Shown here in pieces: positions 1 to 10,125 of a stretch of 64,000 nt of DNA. The number at the start of each line of letters is the position of its first letter. The first letter of the stretch is position 1. Source of the DNA: Megalobrama amblycephala (taxonomy: Eukaryota > Chordata > Actinopteri > Cypriniformes > Xenocyprididae); assembly GCF_018812025.1 (NCBI RefSeq), contig NC_063057.1, forward strand, positions 21,189,138-21,253,137. The letters run 5' to 3'. A program made the translations under genes and the position numbers. The notes beneath the pieces are model-generated. The model made no database searches, was not told where the DNA came from, and saw only the letters and a list, made by a program, of their open reading frames with translations.

Positions 1-228
1 GTGAATACAGTAAGAAACGATGGTAACTTTAACCACATTTAACAGTACATTAGAAACATGCTAATGAAACATTTAGAAAGACAATTTATAAATATCACTA
101 AATATATAATGTATCATAAACAGTTATTATCAATCCATCTGTCATTTTCGCTATTGTCCTTGCTTGCTTACCTGCAGAACGTCTGATGATTCAGCTGTGC
201 TGCTCCAGACATTAATACTGGCTTGTCT

Positions 229-1575
229 GCAGTGTTGGGCAGTAACGCGTTACTGTAACGCAGTTACTTTTGATAGTAACTAATACTGTAACGCATTACT
301 TTTTAAATAAATTAACTCCGTTACCATATGGTGCGTTGTCCGTTACTTTTTTAAATTAATTAATTTAAAGTCAAGGCGGGAGCAAGACGAGTTTCTCAAA
401 GTGGAAATATGCTCATTATTTCACTTTAGTTGAGCATAAAGACAAAAACCTTTTAGTCAAAATGTAAGCTGTGTCTTTCTGGTTCGAAGGTCCTATCTAC
501 TGCGATAAACACATGCTGGATCGAAAATATGTGAAATAAGTTTTTCTAGTCGACTAGTAGTTGTTAATTTAAGCCATTAGTTGACTAATCACATTTATAT
601 TAATTTAATTTCTTACATACTGGAGAGAATAAACTAATAATGAGCGTTTATGTAATATAGGCTATGCACTCAAGCGCACGCATAACGCTTGCCAGAAAGA
701 ACCGGCAAAAGTAATGATTATGAATATGACAAAAAACAGCAAAGAGACATTTTAATTGTTTATTAATAAAGTTATGTTTTCTGAATCAGTGTCGGCTGCA
801 AAGATGAAGTTGACATTGCTGACTCTCATCATCTTCGCATATACTGGACACGCCTAGAGAGAAAATGCACATTTCATTCTGATTACATAATCAGAGTAGA
901 CTCTTTTCGTTTTTAATTATTTCGTTTTAAAGTAGATATTTCAAGCTTTCTATAGATATATTTCTCATGTGCGTGAGGCAAGCAGCCGCTGAGTTTCGGT
1001 TCATTTAGCCTATAAGTCGCGCTCCAGTTCACGCGCCAGTGATCGCGCCGGCGACTCCATGATTACATTTTCTGCTATATTTGCTTCTTATTTATTAAAT
1101 CCAGGCAATTGGTTGATGAAACATTGATTAAAATTAAGATACAATTTTTACAAAACGAAATTCACTTTAAAGAAAGGCTTTCTACAAAACAAAACTTAAT
1201 GAAGTGTTTAAAATCATGTCTGACCCACTCCATGCCTCCCGATATATTGCGCATCTTATGATGCATCTTACTCGTGCTGTTCACTTTTCATAATCAAGTA
1301 AATGAATTTAAAACATAATATAAGACTATTTAAAAATATATATTAAATTACATTTTCTTTAATGACAGTACAGAGAAATTTCATAAGCAAGAGCGGATCA
1401 TGAGTCACGAGTCGGATCAAGATTTATTCTTAGATTTAGATTTAATAATGGGGGCAATCAAGTTGACATTTTAATTTTTTTTTAAAGTAACATAATAGTT
1501 ACTTTCTCTGGTAATTAGTTACTTTTATAACGATGTAACTCAGTTACTAACTCCGTTACTAATTGTGAGAAGTAA
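229..1575. mobile_element. Nested element starting GCAGTGTTGGGCAGTAACG
   Basis: It interrupts the copy A repeat: CTTGTCT stands on both sides (222-228 and 1576-1582), while the uninterrupted copy at about 32.85 kb has a single related site. Both ends are rich in GTAAC/GTTAC words, a pattern common to abundant fish DNA transposons. The right end is diverged from a clean inverted repeat. The interior is AT-rich with no recognisable protein. Confidence 0.6.
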
Positions 1576-1797
1576 CTTGTCTAATGCCTTGAACATGAGC
1601 TGGCATATGCAAATATTGGGGGCGTACAATATTAATGATCCTGACCCATCACAGTCGGTGTTATGTTGAGATTCTCCCGTTTTTCCGTAATGTTTTTCAC
1701 GCATGAGATTCACATATGAAGGAGGAAACAATGGTGTTTGAGGTATGTAATTTCCATGTACAGAGCTCAACTATGCCAAGGTAAATACAGTTTTCAA

Positions 1798-2677
1798 TAG
1801 GGCTGGGTAAAAAAATATTGATTTCTCGATTTAAATCGATTCTCATTTTTACGAATCGATTAGTCTATTCTGTTTTCAGTTGATGAATGAGCAGAATATG
1901 TAGCGCCTCCCATCCAATAAATCACAATAATCTTTGTTACTTTTGATATGAAGCAAAGTCTCAGATTTCAAATGACGTCCATCTTATTATGAGATTCAAA
2001 AAATAAATACCGTTTTGGCGCTGTTTAACGTGGCGTGACAGATCGCTTTAGCGCCTCAGTTAAAGAGAAGCATGTGATCATCCTCTCCTCCGCTTTAATA
2101 CCAGTTACAGCGAAATAAACATGAACATCTGAAGGTATGTTAAAATATACAGTACAACTTACTGAAATCCGTATCATGTCTCGTGTAATCGCTCAATCAG
2201 TGCTTCAACCTCGGAAAGACTCAATAAAACAGCTTGTGAACAATGTCACATTTACCTCAGAAAAACATATTCAGTGACCATAAACTCATTAGTCAGCTAG
2301 AAAAGTGAACTCTAGAAAGATAAATATAGCTATGCACCGTTACATATTCATTATCATTTTTTATGTTCTTCAATATTTATTGCATGTTTGAATAAATCAG
2401 TTATGACAGCCGTGATTTAAATGTTTATATTAAAAAAAAAAACGAATTGGAGTAGAAATGTGATTATGTAATTCTAAACTTTATTTATAATAAAACCAGA
2501 GTGTAATTTAAGTGTTTGTATATAAATAATTTAACCTTCAATATTATTATAGTATTTTTTCCTCTAGAAAATTGGCCATGTAGCCTACTGTTACATAAAT
2601 ACTACATCCAAAATAGTCGCAATCGAATCAAAAGCATGTGAATCGAATCATGAAAATTGTGTCAATACCCAGCCCTA
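1798..2677. mobile_element. hAT-type non-autonomous element with 8-bp target duplication
   Basis: Terminal inverted repeats TAGGGCTGGGTA and TACCCAGCCCTA are bounded by a perfect 8-bp duplication GTTTTCAA (1790-1797 and 2678-2685). The undisturbed sequence at 33085-33096 shows the target once. An 8-bp duplication with a TAGGG-type end fits hAT. The 880-bp interior holds no long reading frame. Confidence 0.85.
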
Positions 2678-2754
2678 GTTTTCAATTCTATTGCACCTTT
2701 AATGGTATTCGTTCTGCATTCATAACTTTGAGCACAAGTGTTAGTTTTGTTCAC

Positions 2755-3215
2755 CTTGTATACGGATGAGTGCAGAAGATGCAATTCTAATAATTATATA
2801 ATTAAATTCTCAGATGATACTGCAATTTCAGGTTTACTGAAAAAGAACAGGGACTTGTCTGAATATTTTTTAAGAGATTTGAAGGTTTGTGAATTGATGT
2901 GAGGACAAGCACCTAGCTCTGAATGTCAATAAGACAAAGGAGATGGTGTCTGAGATCACAAGCCTGTGATCATCCACAATCAAACCATCATACAGGCCCC
3001 CTCATATAAATATCTACGTGTCTTTTTTAATAATTCACTGATATGGAGTATTCATGTAGATAATCTCTGTAGTAGGTGACACAACAGTTGCACTGTTTAC
3101 ATCGTCTGAGAATTCATGGTGCTGATCAGAAGTTTATGATAATCTTTTATCAGGCAGTCCTTGAGAGCTTAATTAGATACTGCATCACAGTCTGGTTTGT
3201 AACTGAGGACTAAAC
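2755..3215 (+). pseudogene. LINE reverse transcriptase remnant
   Basis: The plus strand reads as a broken reverse transcriptase C-terminal half: an FSDDTAISGLL segment near 2805 (a degenerate form of the Y/F-x-DD box), then motifs like VIIHNQTI and SYKYLRVFF, with several stops and frame changes. It is probably a 5'-truncated non-LTR element. The clade is not assignable by eye. Confidence 0.5.
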
Positions 3216-3303
3216 ATGACAAAACTAAGTGAACCGAACATGGCCCCTCCTAGTCACTGTAAGTTAGTAAGGTAGTTGCTGTAGTGTTTAAATTTAGGTA
3301 TCT

Positions 3304-4520
3304 GGGCCCTCATTTATCAACAGTGCGTAGAAAAGGTAAAAAACGCCTCCAATGAACCACATATGGTGACGACACTTCCCTTTAAAAATCATGTGATTGT
3401 GTTTTTTCCTCACCGCAATAATGGCAAAGAGAGCTCTTGCCAAGCAGATCAGCATGATCTTGGAAAACGCGCTCTCTGTAGAGTGCATTGTTTGCAAAGT
3501 CTTCCAATAACGCAAGATAAAATAAAGATAAAGTTTACTTAATTTGTCTTTTGCAAGTTTTTGCACACAGACTATTTATGTAAATTTCAAATATGGATTT
3601 AAGTTACTCTACTTAGCTAAGATAAGCAAAATTATAAATAATTTTAACTTGACCAGTAAAAAGTTGCATGATTTCTATTTAGTTGAAAACTCTTTTGCAA
3701 TACAAATGAAACCATGCTATTAATGTGTATGCTTTACTTAGAAACATCTAAGCATGTAATACAATAGATATTGTGTAGACACCATATCTACATATTAAAA
3801 GTAATGCTACGCTTGAACACAGAGACCTCAATAGTTGGTACACAACACACAATGACGGTAACATTAGATGGAACATTTTTGAGTGTGATTGTGGCATTTT
3901 GAGTAGAAAATGAACTCCAAATGTCACAAAATGGCAAGTTACTAAACCTAACCACAAAAGCAATGATAAAACAGTGTAAAACAGCTGGAAAACAGCGAAA
4001 AATTGACCTCATTAATTATTCAAGGCCCAGTGCATGATGGGAACACCAGTATCAGAAAAGTTGAGTAGTTTTACTTAATTTTATAATGTTGATATTTACG
4101 CTTTAATTTCTACAAGCTTAAATTGATTACTACTAAATAACTTACATTTGTTTGTTTGTTTCTGTAGTATTTACTTCATCATAATTTTTTTTCTTTCTTT
4201 TTTTACAGTGTAGGGTTGACACCAATTACGCATTGTGTGTAAAACTAGACAATTGATAAATTGAGTGTTTTATAATTAAAGGAAACACAGGACATGTGGA
4301 TTGCTTAATGCATACTGTGACACTCTTAAATGTTTTTATGTGTAGTGTCGCTATTCTACCACTAGATTATCTGCGTAAGCATGCTCAGAGGTGTGCTTAT
4401 ATTTACACACATTTCTACGTATAAGTACAAGTTGGTGAATCCCACGCTTTGCGTGAAACTGTTCTTACGCACTCACTACGCACAAATCTGTCTGTACGCA
4501 CCATTGATAAATGAGGGCCC
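3304..4520. mobile_element. Non-autonomous DNA element with GGGCCCTCATTTATCAA ends
   Basis: Inverted ends at 3304-3320 (GGGCCCTCATTTATCAA) and 4504-4520 continue inward with GTGCGTA/TACGCAC-like words. The interior is AT-rich and may include a second small element around 3560-4215. No transposase is seen. Flanking duplication is unclear because the end GGGCCC is itself palindromic. Confidence 0.65.
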
Positions 4521-4859
4521 TGGTAGGATTAAGGGATGTAGAATATGGTTGTGCTTTATAAGTACTAATAATAAATAGCCAATATTCAAGCTTATCAGTG
4601 TAAACAAATGGTACCTTTGTGAAAATTCACAGTTATGTCTTTAAACTAATAAAAATAAGCCAGCTGCTTCAGATTACACAAGGGAGCTTTCCAAATAAAG
4701 GAACATCTCAAATATGCCAGTGGTGTAAAAGACTACTAATTTTCAACAAAACAAGGAAGCAGGCTTATGTGGCAGAATGCTGAAAGAGTTTAACACTACA
4801 ACCTAGTTCTGCTCAACTGTACGGAAGAGGATTAGGGCCAAGCAATAATAAAACAAATA

Positions 4860-5525
4860 AAACCATCTCGAGATTAAAGTTGTTAAATTTCGAGAAAAAG
4901 GTCGAGAAAAAAACTCGTTAAATTTCAAGAAAAAAGTCGAGAAAATGTTGAGAATAAAGTCATTAAATTACGAGAAAAAAGTCGTTAAATTATGAGAAAA
5001 ATGTCGTTAAATTTCGAGAAAAAAGTCGAGATAAAATGTTGAGAATAAAGTCATTAAATTACGAGAAAAAAGTCGTTAAATTATGAGAACTCGTTAAATT
5101 ATGAGAAATGGCGTTAAATTTCGAGAAAAAAGTCGAGATAAAATGTTGAGAATAAAGTCATTAAATTACGAGAAAAAAGTCGTTAAATTATGAGAAAAAT
5201 GTCGTTAAATTTCGAGAAAAAAGTCGAGATAAAATGTTGAGAATAAAGTCATTAAATTACGAGAAAAAAGTCGTTAAATTATGAGAAAAATGTCGTTAAA
5301 TTTCGAGAAAAAAGTCGAGATAAAATGTTGAGAATAAAGTCATTAAATTACGAGAAAAAAGTCGTTAAATTACGAGAACAAACTCGTTAAATTACGAGAA
5401 TAAATTCGTTAAATTATGAGAAAAATGTCGTTAAATTTAGAGAAAAAAGTCGTTAAATTACGAGAACAATCTCGTTAAATTTCAAGAAAAAAGTCAAGAT
5501 AAAATGTTGAGAATAAACTCATTAA
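4860..5525. repeat. Degenerate tandem phrases (TTAAATTACGAGAA / AAAAAGTCGAG)
   Basis: Phrases of roughly 15-30 bases repeat many times with small changes. A larger unit near 130 bases containing ATAAAATGTTGAGAATAAAG recurs at least four times between 4940 and 5370. This is internal to the 4-bp-TSD element, not a CRISPR array, because the spacing is irregular and there are no unique spacers. Confidence 0.8.
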
Positions 5526-6465
5526 AGGGGTACTTCACCCCTGGAAAGATGAATGTGTATTTAAAATTGGTCATTTATGTAGTAGAAATGTGAAATTATT
5601 TTTGAATTTGGAGCTTTCTAGACTGAGAAAAGGCAGAAAATGTATTTTTGACTAATGTGGATGAAAGACAACAACTCCCAGAATGCACTTGTTTTGCTGC
5701 CCTTGCGAGGCCACGCCCAAACCACGCCTATCGGTTACAGGCGGCATTACCAGGAAAATTCAAACAACTAGGCTTGCTTTGTTACATATTAATTCTATAA
5801 ATCGTGAGTTAGTTCATACATTTACAGCGAAATGGTGCTAAATTGCTTTGTACCTGGATGTACACCCAAAACCAGGAAAGGACAAGTAAGTTTCCATCAT
5901 TTTCCGATTAAGTTAAAGATTTGGAGCGATGTAAACAGTGGCTGCGGGCCATCAAACACCCGAAGTCTGGAGATGACACTGTTATAGAAAACCTAAAAAA
6001 AACCGCAGAATACGTAGTCTCCATTTCAAGCACGAGGACTACGAACCAAATATCCTTGCAATGAAGAGAACCATTCTGAAGGACACCGCGATACCATCGA
6101 TATTCACTTTCCCAGAGGACGAACAGCCTGGGCATCTGGCACTAAGCGTATTCGCCTAGAGGTAAGACTCGCTGATATATGTAGTGTTGTAGGTAGCAGT
6201 AAAACTGCAAACTTAGCAAAGTAACGTTAGATAGACAATTACATATAAGTTGCATATAAGTTGACTGTTATCAAAGTAAAGCCACTGTTCTGTAAAACTG
6301 AGTTAGTCTAATGATGATTTTTGCATCATCGGAGGCTTTTTTACAGAATAAAAATGCATAAATCTCTCATCTCGGGCTGATATGAAGGGGGAAAGCACGG
6401 TAATTCGAAAATACTAGTGGTATTCTACTAATACAAAGCTTAATGCTAAATCCTGAAGTAACCCT
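5526..6465 (+). mobile_element. TTAA-flanked element with THAP remnant (Kolobok-like)
   Basis: It begins AGGGGTACTTCACCC and ends with the inverted form of AGGGTTACTTCAGGA, with TTAA on each side (5522-5525 and 6466-6469). The host phrase CTCATTAAATTACGAG recurs elsewhere in the surrounding repeat, so the empty site can be read directly: insertion duplicated TTAA. It carries a THAP-like segment. THAP domains plus TTAA sites are features of Kolobok transposons, hence the tentative label. Confidence 0.75.
5832..6161 (+). pseudogene. THAP-type zinc finger domain remnant of transposase
   Basis: From ATG at 5832 the frame reads MVLNCFVPGC, which is the C-x4-C start of a THAP domain, then a histidine-rich SFHHFP segment. 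After a one-base shift near 5917 it continues with LERCKQWLRAIKH. After a second shift near 6000 it reads RSLHFKHEDY and AIPSIFTFPEDE, which match the THAP C-terminal half (H-F box and the AVPTIF-like motif). An in-frame TAG at 6157 is followed at once by a good donor (GAG|GTAAGA). THAP domains bind DNA and form the N-terminus of P-element and Kolobok transposases. The frameshifts make this a dead copy. Confidence 0.7.
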
Positions 6466-6973
6466 TTAAATTACGAGAAAAAAGTCATTAAATTACAAGA
6501 ACAAATACGTTAAATTACAAGAATAAATTCGTTAATTTAATGACTTTATGCTCAACATTTTATCTCGACTTTTTTCTCGAAATTTAACAACTTTAATCTC
6601 AAGATGGTTTTATTTTTTTATTATTGCTTGGCCCTAATCCTCTTCCGTACAACTGGGAGTATTAAGCTACATTAAAATAACAATGCTATTTTCAGCGCCG
6701 CCGCTCCCACCACGGGCATCACGCACTGTGCGTAGGGCACCAAGTGCTGAGGGGGCACCAAAAATAGCCTAATGAATTTTTTTTTTTAAATGCCGGTATT
6801 ATTTCATTAGCCTATAGAAATATTAGGCACATTTTAGCCATGTATATGTAACAAAAAAGGGGGAACAAGAAAGATATTTAATAATTGCTCTAGTCTAGTC
6901 TAGAAAGTAGACGGATGGTCCGTTCCGGTTGTACGCGCGGGCGCCTGCCTGACGCAGTTTGACAGATTTGAGC

Positions 6974-7058
6974 ATGGCTCCGAAAAGACAGCAGGAGTCG
7001 GGTGCTAAGAAACGAAAGAAGAAGAAACTGCGAGATGATGCCCGTGCATCACTTTCAG
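6974..7058 (+). CDS. First coding exon of hAT transposase (partial)
   Basis: ATG at 6974 opens a frame reading MAPKRQQESGAKKRKKKK and then 10 more residues before a strong donor, CTTTCAG|GTAAGT, at 7059. The basic MAPKR...KRKKK start resembles the N-terminus of fish ZMYM/TTF-type hAT transposases, which place a lysine-rich stretch before the zinc finger. No later exon was found inside the element, so it cannot make a full protein. It lies 281 bases inside the 5' end of the element, where hAT genes usually start. Confidence 0.6.
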
Positions 7059-7692
7059 GTAAGTCCATGTTTAATCATTCATAAATACGGGAATTGTGCT
7101 GCATGTGCGTGCTGCTGCTAATCGTAATGCGCTTCAAACTTGCTGACGTTAATGTTAGCATTAGCAAACTATGTTATTATAACTTACAACTTCGGTGCAA
7201 GCTAAATTGAGATTTTACTGTTAAACATTACCTATTTTAAAAATAACTGACCTGACGCCAGCTAGCTGTTACTTTTTTTTTTTTACTGTCTTTCTTTAGA
7301 TATTGAGCAGTAGTTTATGGTTTATTTTGACGTGACGGTGGTTAATACTGTAACGAACGGAGGAAATGATGAAACTCACTTAACAGCTTAGTCTTCTTTT
7401 ATTCAGGTGAGCACCTGTTTGGCCGATGCTCTTGCCTCACAGACATCGAACCAACTTAGGAACATTTTCCCCAGAACCCGCCCACACAACACCACGCAGG
7501 CTGTACTTTCAAGAGAACCTCCCACCCCTTAAAGCCCCACACAAGCTGAACCATAACATAAGAAAAGAACATACATCACTTAGATTTATCTGAACAGAAC
7601 ATAAAACACTCTTTGGACTTGCTACAATACTTTCTCAGTAACGTTAACAGTTAGCCTACCATGTGCACTGCACTGACTGCTAACAATTCCTG

Positions 7693-7702
<10 letters not shown>

Positions 7703-7742
<40 letters not shown>
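7703..7742. repeat. (AT)n microsatellite
   Basis: About twenty AT dinucleotides follow an A-run, inside the hAT element. Confidence 0.95.
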
Positions 7743-7745
<3 letters not shown>

Positions 7746-7879
7746 AGACATAATATATAAAATATAAAATGTCATTATGAATGATATAAAGCAAACATTA
7801 CTGTTGATTTGTGTGCATTATTGCACCTCATTCTATTATGCTTTATATTAGATTAGATTTAGATTTACATTTATTTATT

Positions 7880-7922
7880 CATTTAGCAGATGCTTTTATC
7901 TAAAGCGACTTACAAATGAGAA
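7880..7922 (+). repeat. SINE-like conserved module
   Basis: The words TTTAGCAGATGCTTTTATC and AAAGCGACTTACAAATG are a recurrent teleost repeat core, usually part of tRNA-derived SINEs. A second copy is at 48286-48320. Only the core is recognisable here; no tRNA-like head with A and B boxes was seen. Confidence 0.5.
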
Positions 7923-8224
7923 CAATAGAAGCAGTTAAACTAACAGTAGGACAACAATATGCAAGTGCTATGCCTATGACCCTTCTCAGTTTAATCTAAG
8001 ATTTTACTATTTTACTCAGTTTAAGATTTTACTTTCTCTTTTTAGTGTTCTTAAGTTTTATACTGTGATGCTGCTATTATTTGTTATTGGTATGGAGTTA
8101 TGTTTGGTAATAAAAAGTTAAACTGGCAAAAACAAACTTTTTTTTCTCGGGGTCGGGGTGGGGGGCATCATAAAGGAATTATGCTTAGGGCACCAAAATG
8201 GCTAGCAGCGGCACTGGCTATTTT

Positions 8225-8801
8225 ATCAGGTGGTTTAGATTTTTATTTTAGTTTTTTAATTGGTAAGAATTACTTATGTGCTTTATTTATTTGACTTTTT
8301 TTTTTCCTCATCGAAAATTTTTTATTTTTTAAACAAAAACAGTTTAGTAACAGTGCACTTTCAGACCCTCTATTTATTGGTGTATAAATAAGATGTTTTC
8401 TATGCAAAGAGGGAGTGAGTGTTATAAATAAAATGGTTCGTTCAATTCAGTGGCATTGTAATCGGGTCAAAAACAGAATTAAATATCGGTTCTGTATATC
8501 AGTTATCAGGCACAAACACAAATGATCGGTATCGGTTCTAAAAAAAAAAAATCAATACCGGTTGATCACTCTAGTTAGCAAGGCTATGTTGTTAATTTGA
8601 CATTTTATTTAGGTCAGTTATGCCTGCAGCGAAACACAACCACTAAAAAGGGTGTTTTATTTTATTCAAAATAAAGGAACATCTCAAATATTCAAAGTGT
8701 TCTGATGTGTACTACTTGACCTTTAGGTCAAAACCTCAAGCATCGATGACAGACTGCTTTTTTTCAATAAAATATTTATAACAAACGCATTTTTCGCATT
8801 T
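8225..8801. other. AT-rich intergenic stretch, transposon debris
   Basis: No gene is supported. Positions 8455-8570 carry ATCGGTTCTG and GTATCGGTTC words, resembling the terminal part of a decayed DNA transposon, but no partner end was found. Confidence 0.4.
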
Positions 8802-8809
8802 ATGCAAGT

Positions 8810-9150
8810 AGTATGTAATAATTCATCACAAGGACTGGGATCCATTTGCATGCTTTATTGTAGCAAACAGGTGCAGCAAGGGACAGGCAGAATCTTGGTC
8901 AGTAAACAGGCAATGGTCAGGACAGGCAGATATCACTCACAGAACATCAGACAAGGCAAAGGTCAGGGTAGACAGCAGGTTCAGCAACAGACAATCAGAC
9001 AGGATATAAACGCTCAGAAATGTACACCGTGGCAATACAAGACTTCGCAAAGCTGAGATGTGAATGAGAGTCTGTTATAGTCCGGGTGAATGGCAACAGC
9101 TGGCGGGATAATTAGTCTGAGGCATGGGCTTATGGGAAATGTAGTGAATA
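8810..9150 (-). mobile_element. LTR-like repeat, copy 1 (degenerate)
   Basis: It shares ordered blocks with 48330-48792: a GGGATCCAT..GCTTTATT block, GGGACAGGCAGAATC, AGATATCACTCACAG, AACGCTCAGAA, and a final GATGGGAAATGTA-like word. The same family starts TGTCACGGAGAC at 22388. In minus orientation the ATAAAGC block would be the polyadenylation region of an LTR. It is probably a solo or partial LTR of a gypsy-type element. Confidence 0.5.
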
Positions 9151-9202
9151 AGTGTCCAGATCTGCTCCACCATTCACACAGGCACTGGAAGGAATGTTGT
9201 GC

Positions 9203-9784
9203 AGAGGAAAGTGAAAGGTGGAAATGGACAATGGCAAACCTTGGATGTACCTGTTCCAGACTGTGTTGCAGAATATAACAGGTTAGTAGATTGGAACCAG
9301 TAGTGGTTCTCATTCTAAAATATGACCTATTCTGTTTCTATTCAGGAGCATGGGTGGAGTAGATGTCTCGGATGCACTCATTGGCTACTACACAGTCTCG
9401 CATAAAACAAGAAAGTGGTATCGCACCTTCTTCTACCACTTTGTGGACATAGCCATTGTAAATGCTTTTATACTCCATCGTCAAAAGGCCTACGTGAAGA
9501 ATCAGAAGCCACTGACACAGAAACAATTCAGAGAACAACTTGTTGAGGAACTTGAGAATCGCCACTTACCAGGGAACTTTGCTTCAGACAGTACCAAAGG
9601 AAGGCGCCAGTGCAGGGTTTGTTCCCAAAAAACCCTGTTTTCTGTAAGACTTGTTCAACAGCATTGTGCTTTTAGCCAAAGCGTGACTGCTTTGCTGTTT
9701 GGCATGACCAGCACTGACCATTTTTCATTTTTCAAATTTGAAATAAAAACTGATGAGACTTGTAGCTTTCAATCCTTTACCTAA
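9203..9784 (+). pseudogene. piggyBac transposase C-terminal fragment with intron
   Basis: Two blocks join in frame across a GT-AG intron (9282-9345). The first (to 9281) reads TLDVPVPDCVAEYNR; the second starts at 9346 with [15 protein letters not shown] and continues [20 protein letters not shown]. These are hallmark strings of the DDE_Tnp_1_7 domain of piggyBac/PGBD transposases. A Cys pair (CRVC, about 9613) begins the terminal zinc ribbon, but later cysteines are replaced after 9640 and the frame ends at 9784. The catalytic N-terminal half is absent; upstream is an LTR-like repeat. It is a 5'-truncated remnant of a PGBD4-like transposase. Confidence 0.75.
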
Positions 9785-10125
9785 TTGGATTGATCCAGTT
9801 TTATTTTAATATATTTTCACATGAAATAATAAAATGTTCAATGTAGTACAAGTTATCTTTAAGAGACTCCAACTTCTATAACTTTTTGTTTGTATAAGTT
9901 ATTTTCAAATTTAACACCACAACTGCAATTGTTTTAGTCTGGGGATGTCATTTCTGGGGATGTGCCTCAAGACATAGTCTTGGAAAAAGTTATCAGGAAG
10001 CCCATTTTTCATGATATCTTCCTCCAATTTGAAATATAAACTGATGAGACTTGTGGCTTTCAATTCTGGATTCCCCCAGGCCTATTTTCATATATTTTTA
10101 TATGAAACAATAAAAAAATGTTGTC
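9719..10125 (+). repeat. Tandem duplication of the piggyBac 3' tail
   Basis: 9719-9850 and 10004-10125 share the ordered words AACTGATGAGACTTGT, GGCTTTCAAT-like, CCAG..TATTTT and ATGAAA(A/T)AATAAAA. The copies are roughly 290 bases apart, so the 3' end of the transposase gene, including its AATAAA-like tail, is present twice. Confidence 0.65.

Larger units (their letters stand above)
1..2702 (+). mobile_element. TTAA-flanked DNA element, copy A (left end cut by window)
   Basis: The outer parts match the full copy at 32174-33105 in the same orientation: the first 228 bases correspond to about 32622-32850, and 1576-1797 plus 2686-2698 correspond to 32853-33105. The right end reads TTGCACCT followed by TTAA at 2699-2702. 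The copy is split by two later insertions (229-1575 and 1798-2677). No coding capacity is seen. TTAA target sites fit piggyBac or Kolobok; the superfamily is not settled by the sequence. Confidence 0.75.
4819..6650. mobile_element. Phrase-repeat DNA element with 4-bp target duplication, copy 1
   Basis: Ends are GTACGGAAGAGGATTAGGGC and its reverse complement, flanked by a direct AACT (4815-4818 and 6651-6654). The body (about 4860-5525 and 6466-6610) consists of short imperfect phrases such as TTAAATTACGAGAA and AAAAAGTCG. A second element is inserted at 5526-6465. Copy 2 at 56182-57084 has the same ends and its own 4-bp duplication (ATTT). No transposase is seen. Confidence 0.8.
6693..8216 (+). 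mobile_element. hAT element, internally decayed, 8-bp TSD
   Basis: Ends CAGCGCCGCCGCT and AGCAGCGGCACTG are inverted repeats. A perfect 8-bp duplication GCTATTTT flanks them (6685-6692 and 8217-8224). The 5' part keeps a transposase-type first exon (6974-7058); most downstream coding sequence is gone and replaced by AT-rich and repeat sequence, including a SINE-like module near 7.89 kb. The ends and TSD fit the hAT superfamily. Confidence 0.85.

Noticed and set aside
4860..5525. Regular short repeats resembling a CRISPR array
   Set aside because: No constant repeat length, no unique spacers, eukaryotic context, and the phrases are internal to a transposon with inverted ends.
8802..9056. Glutamine-rich 84-residue plus frame
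   Set aside because: Lies in an LTR-like repeat whose other copies do not keep the frame.
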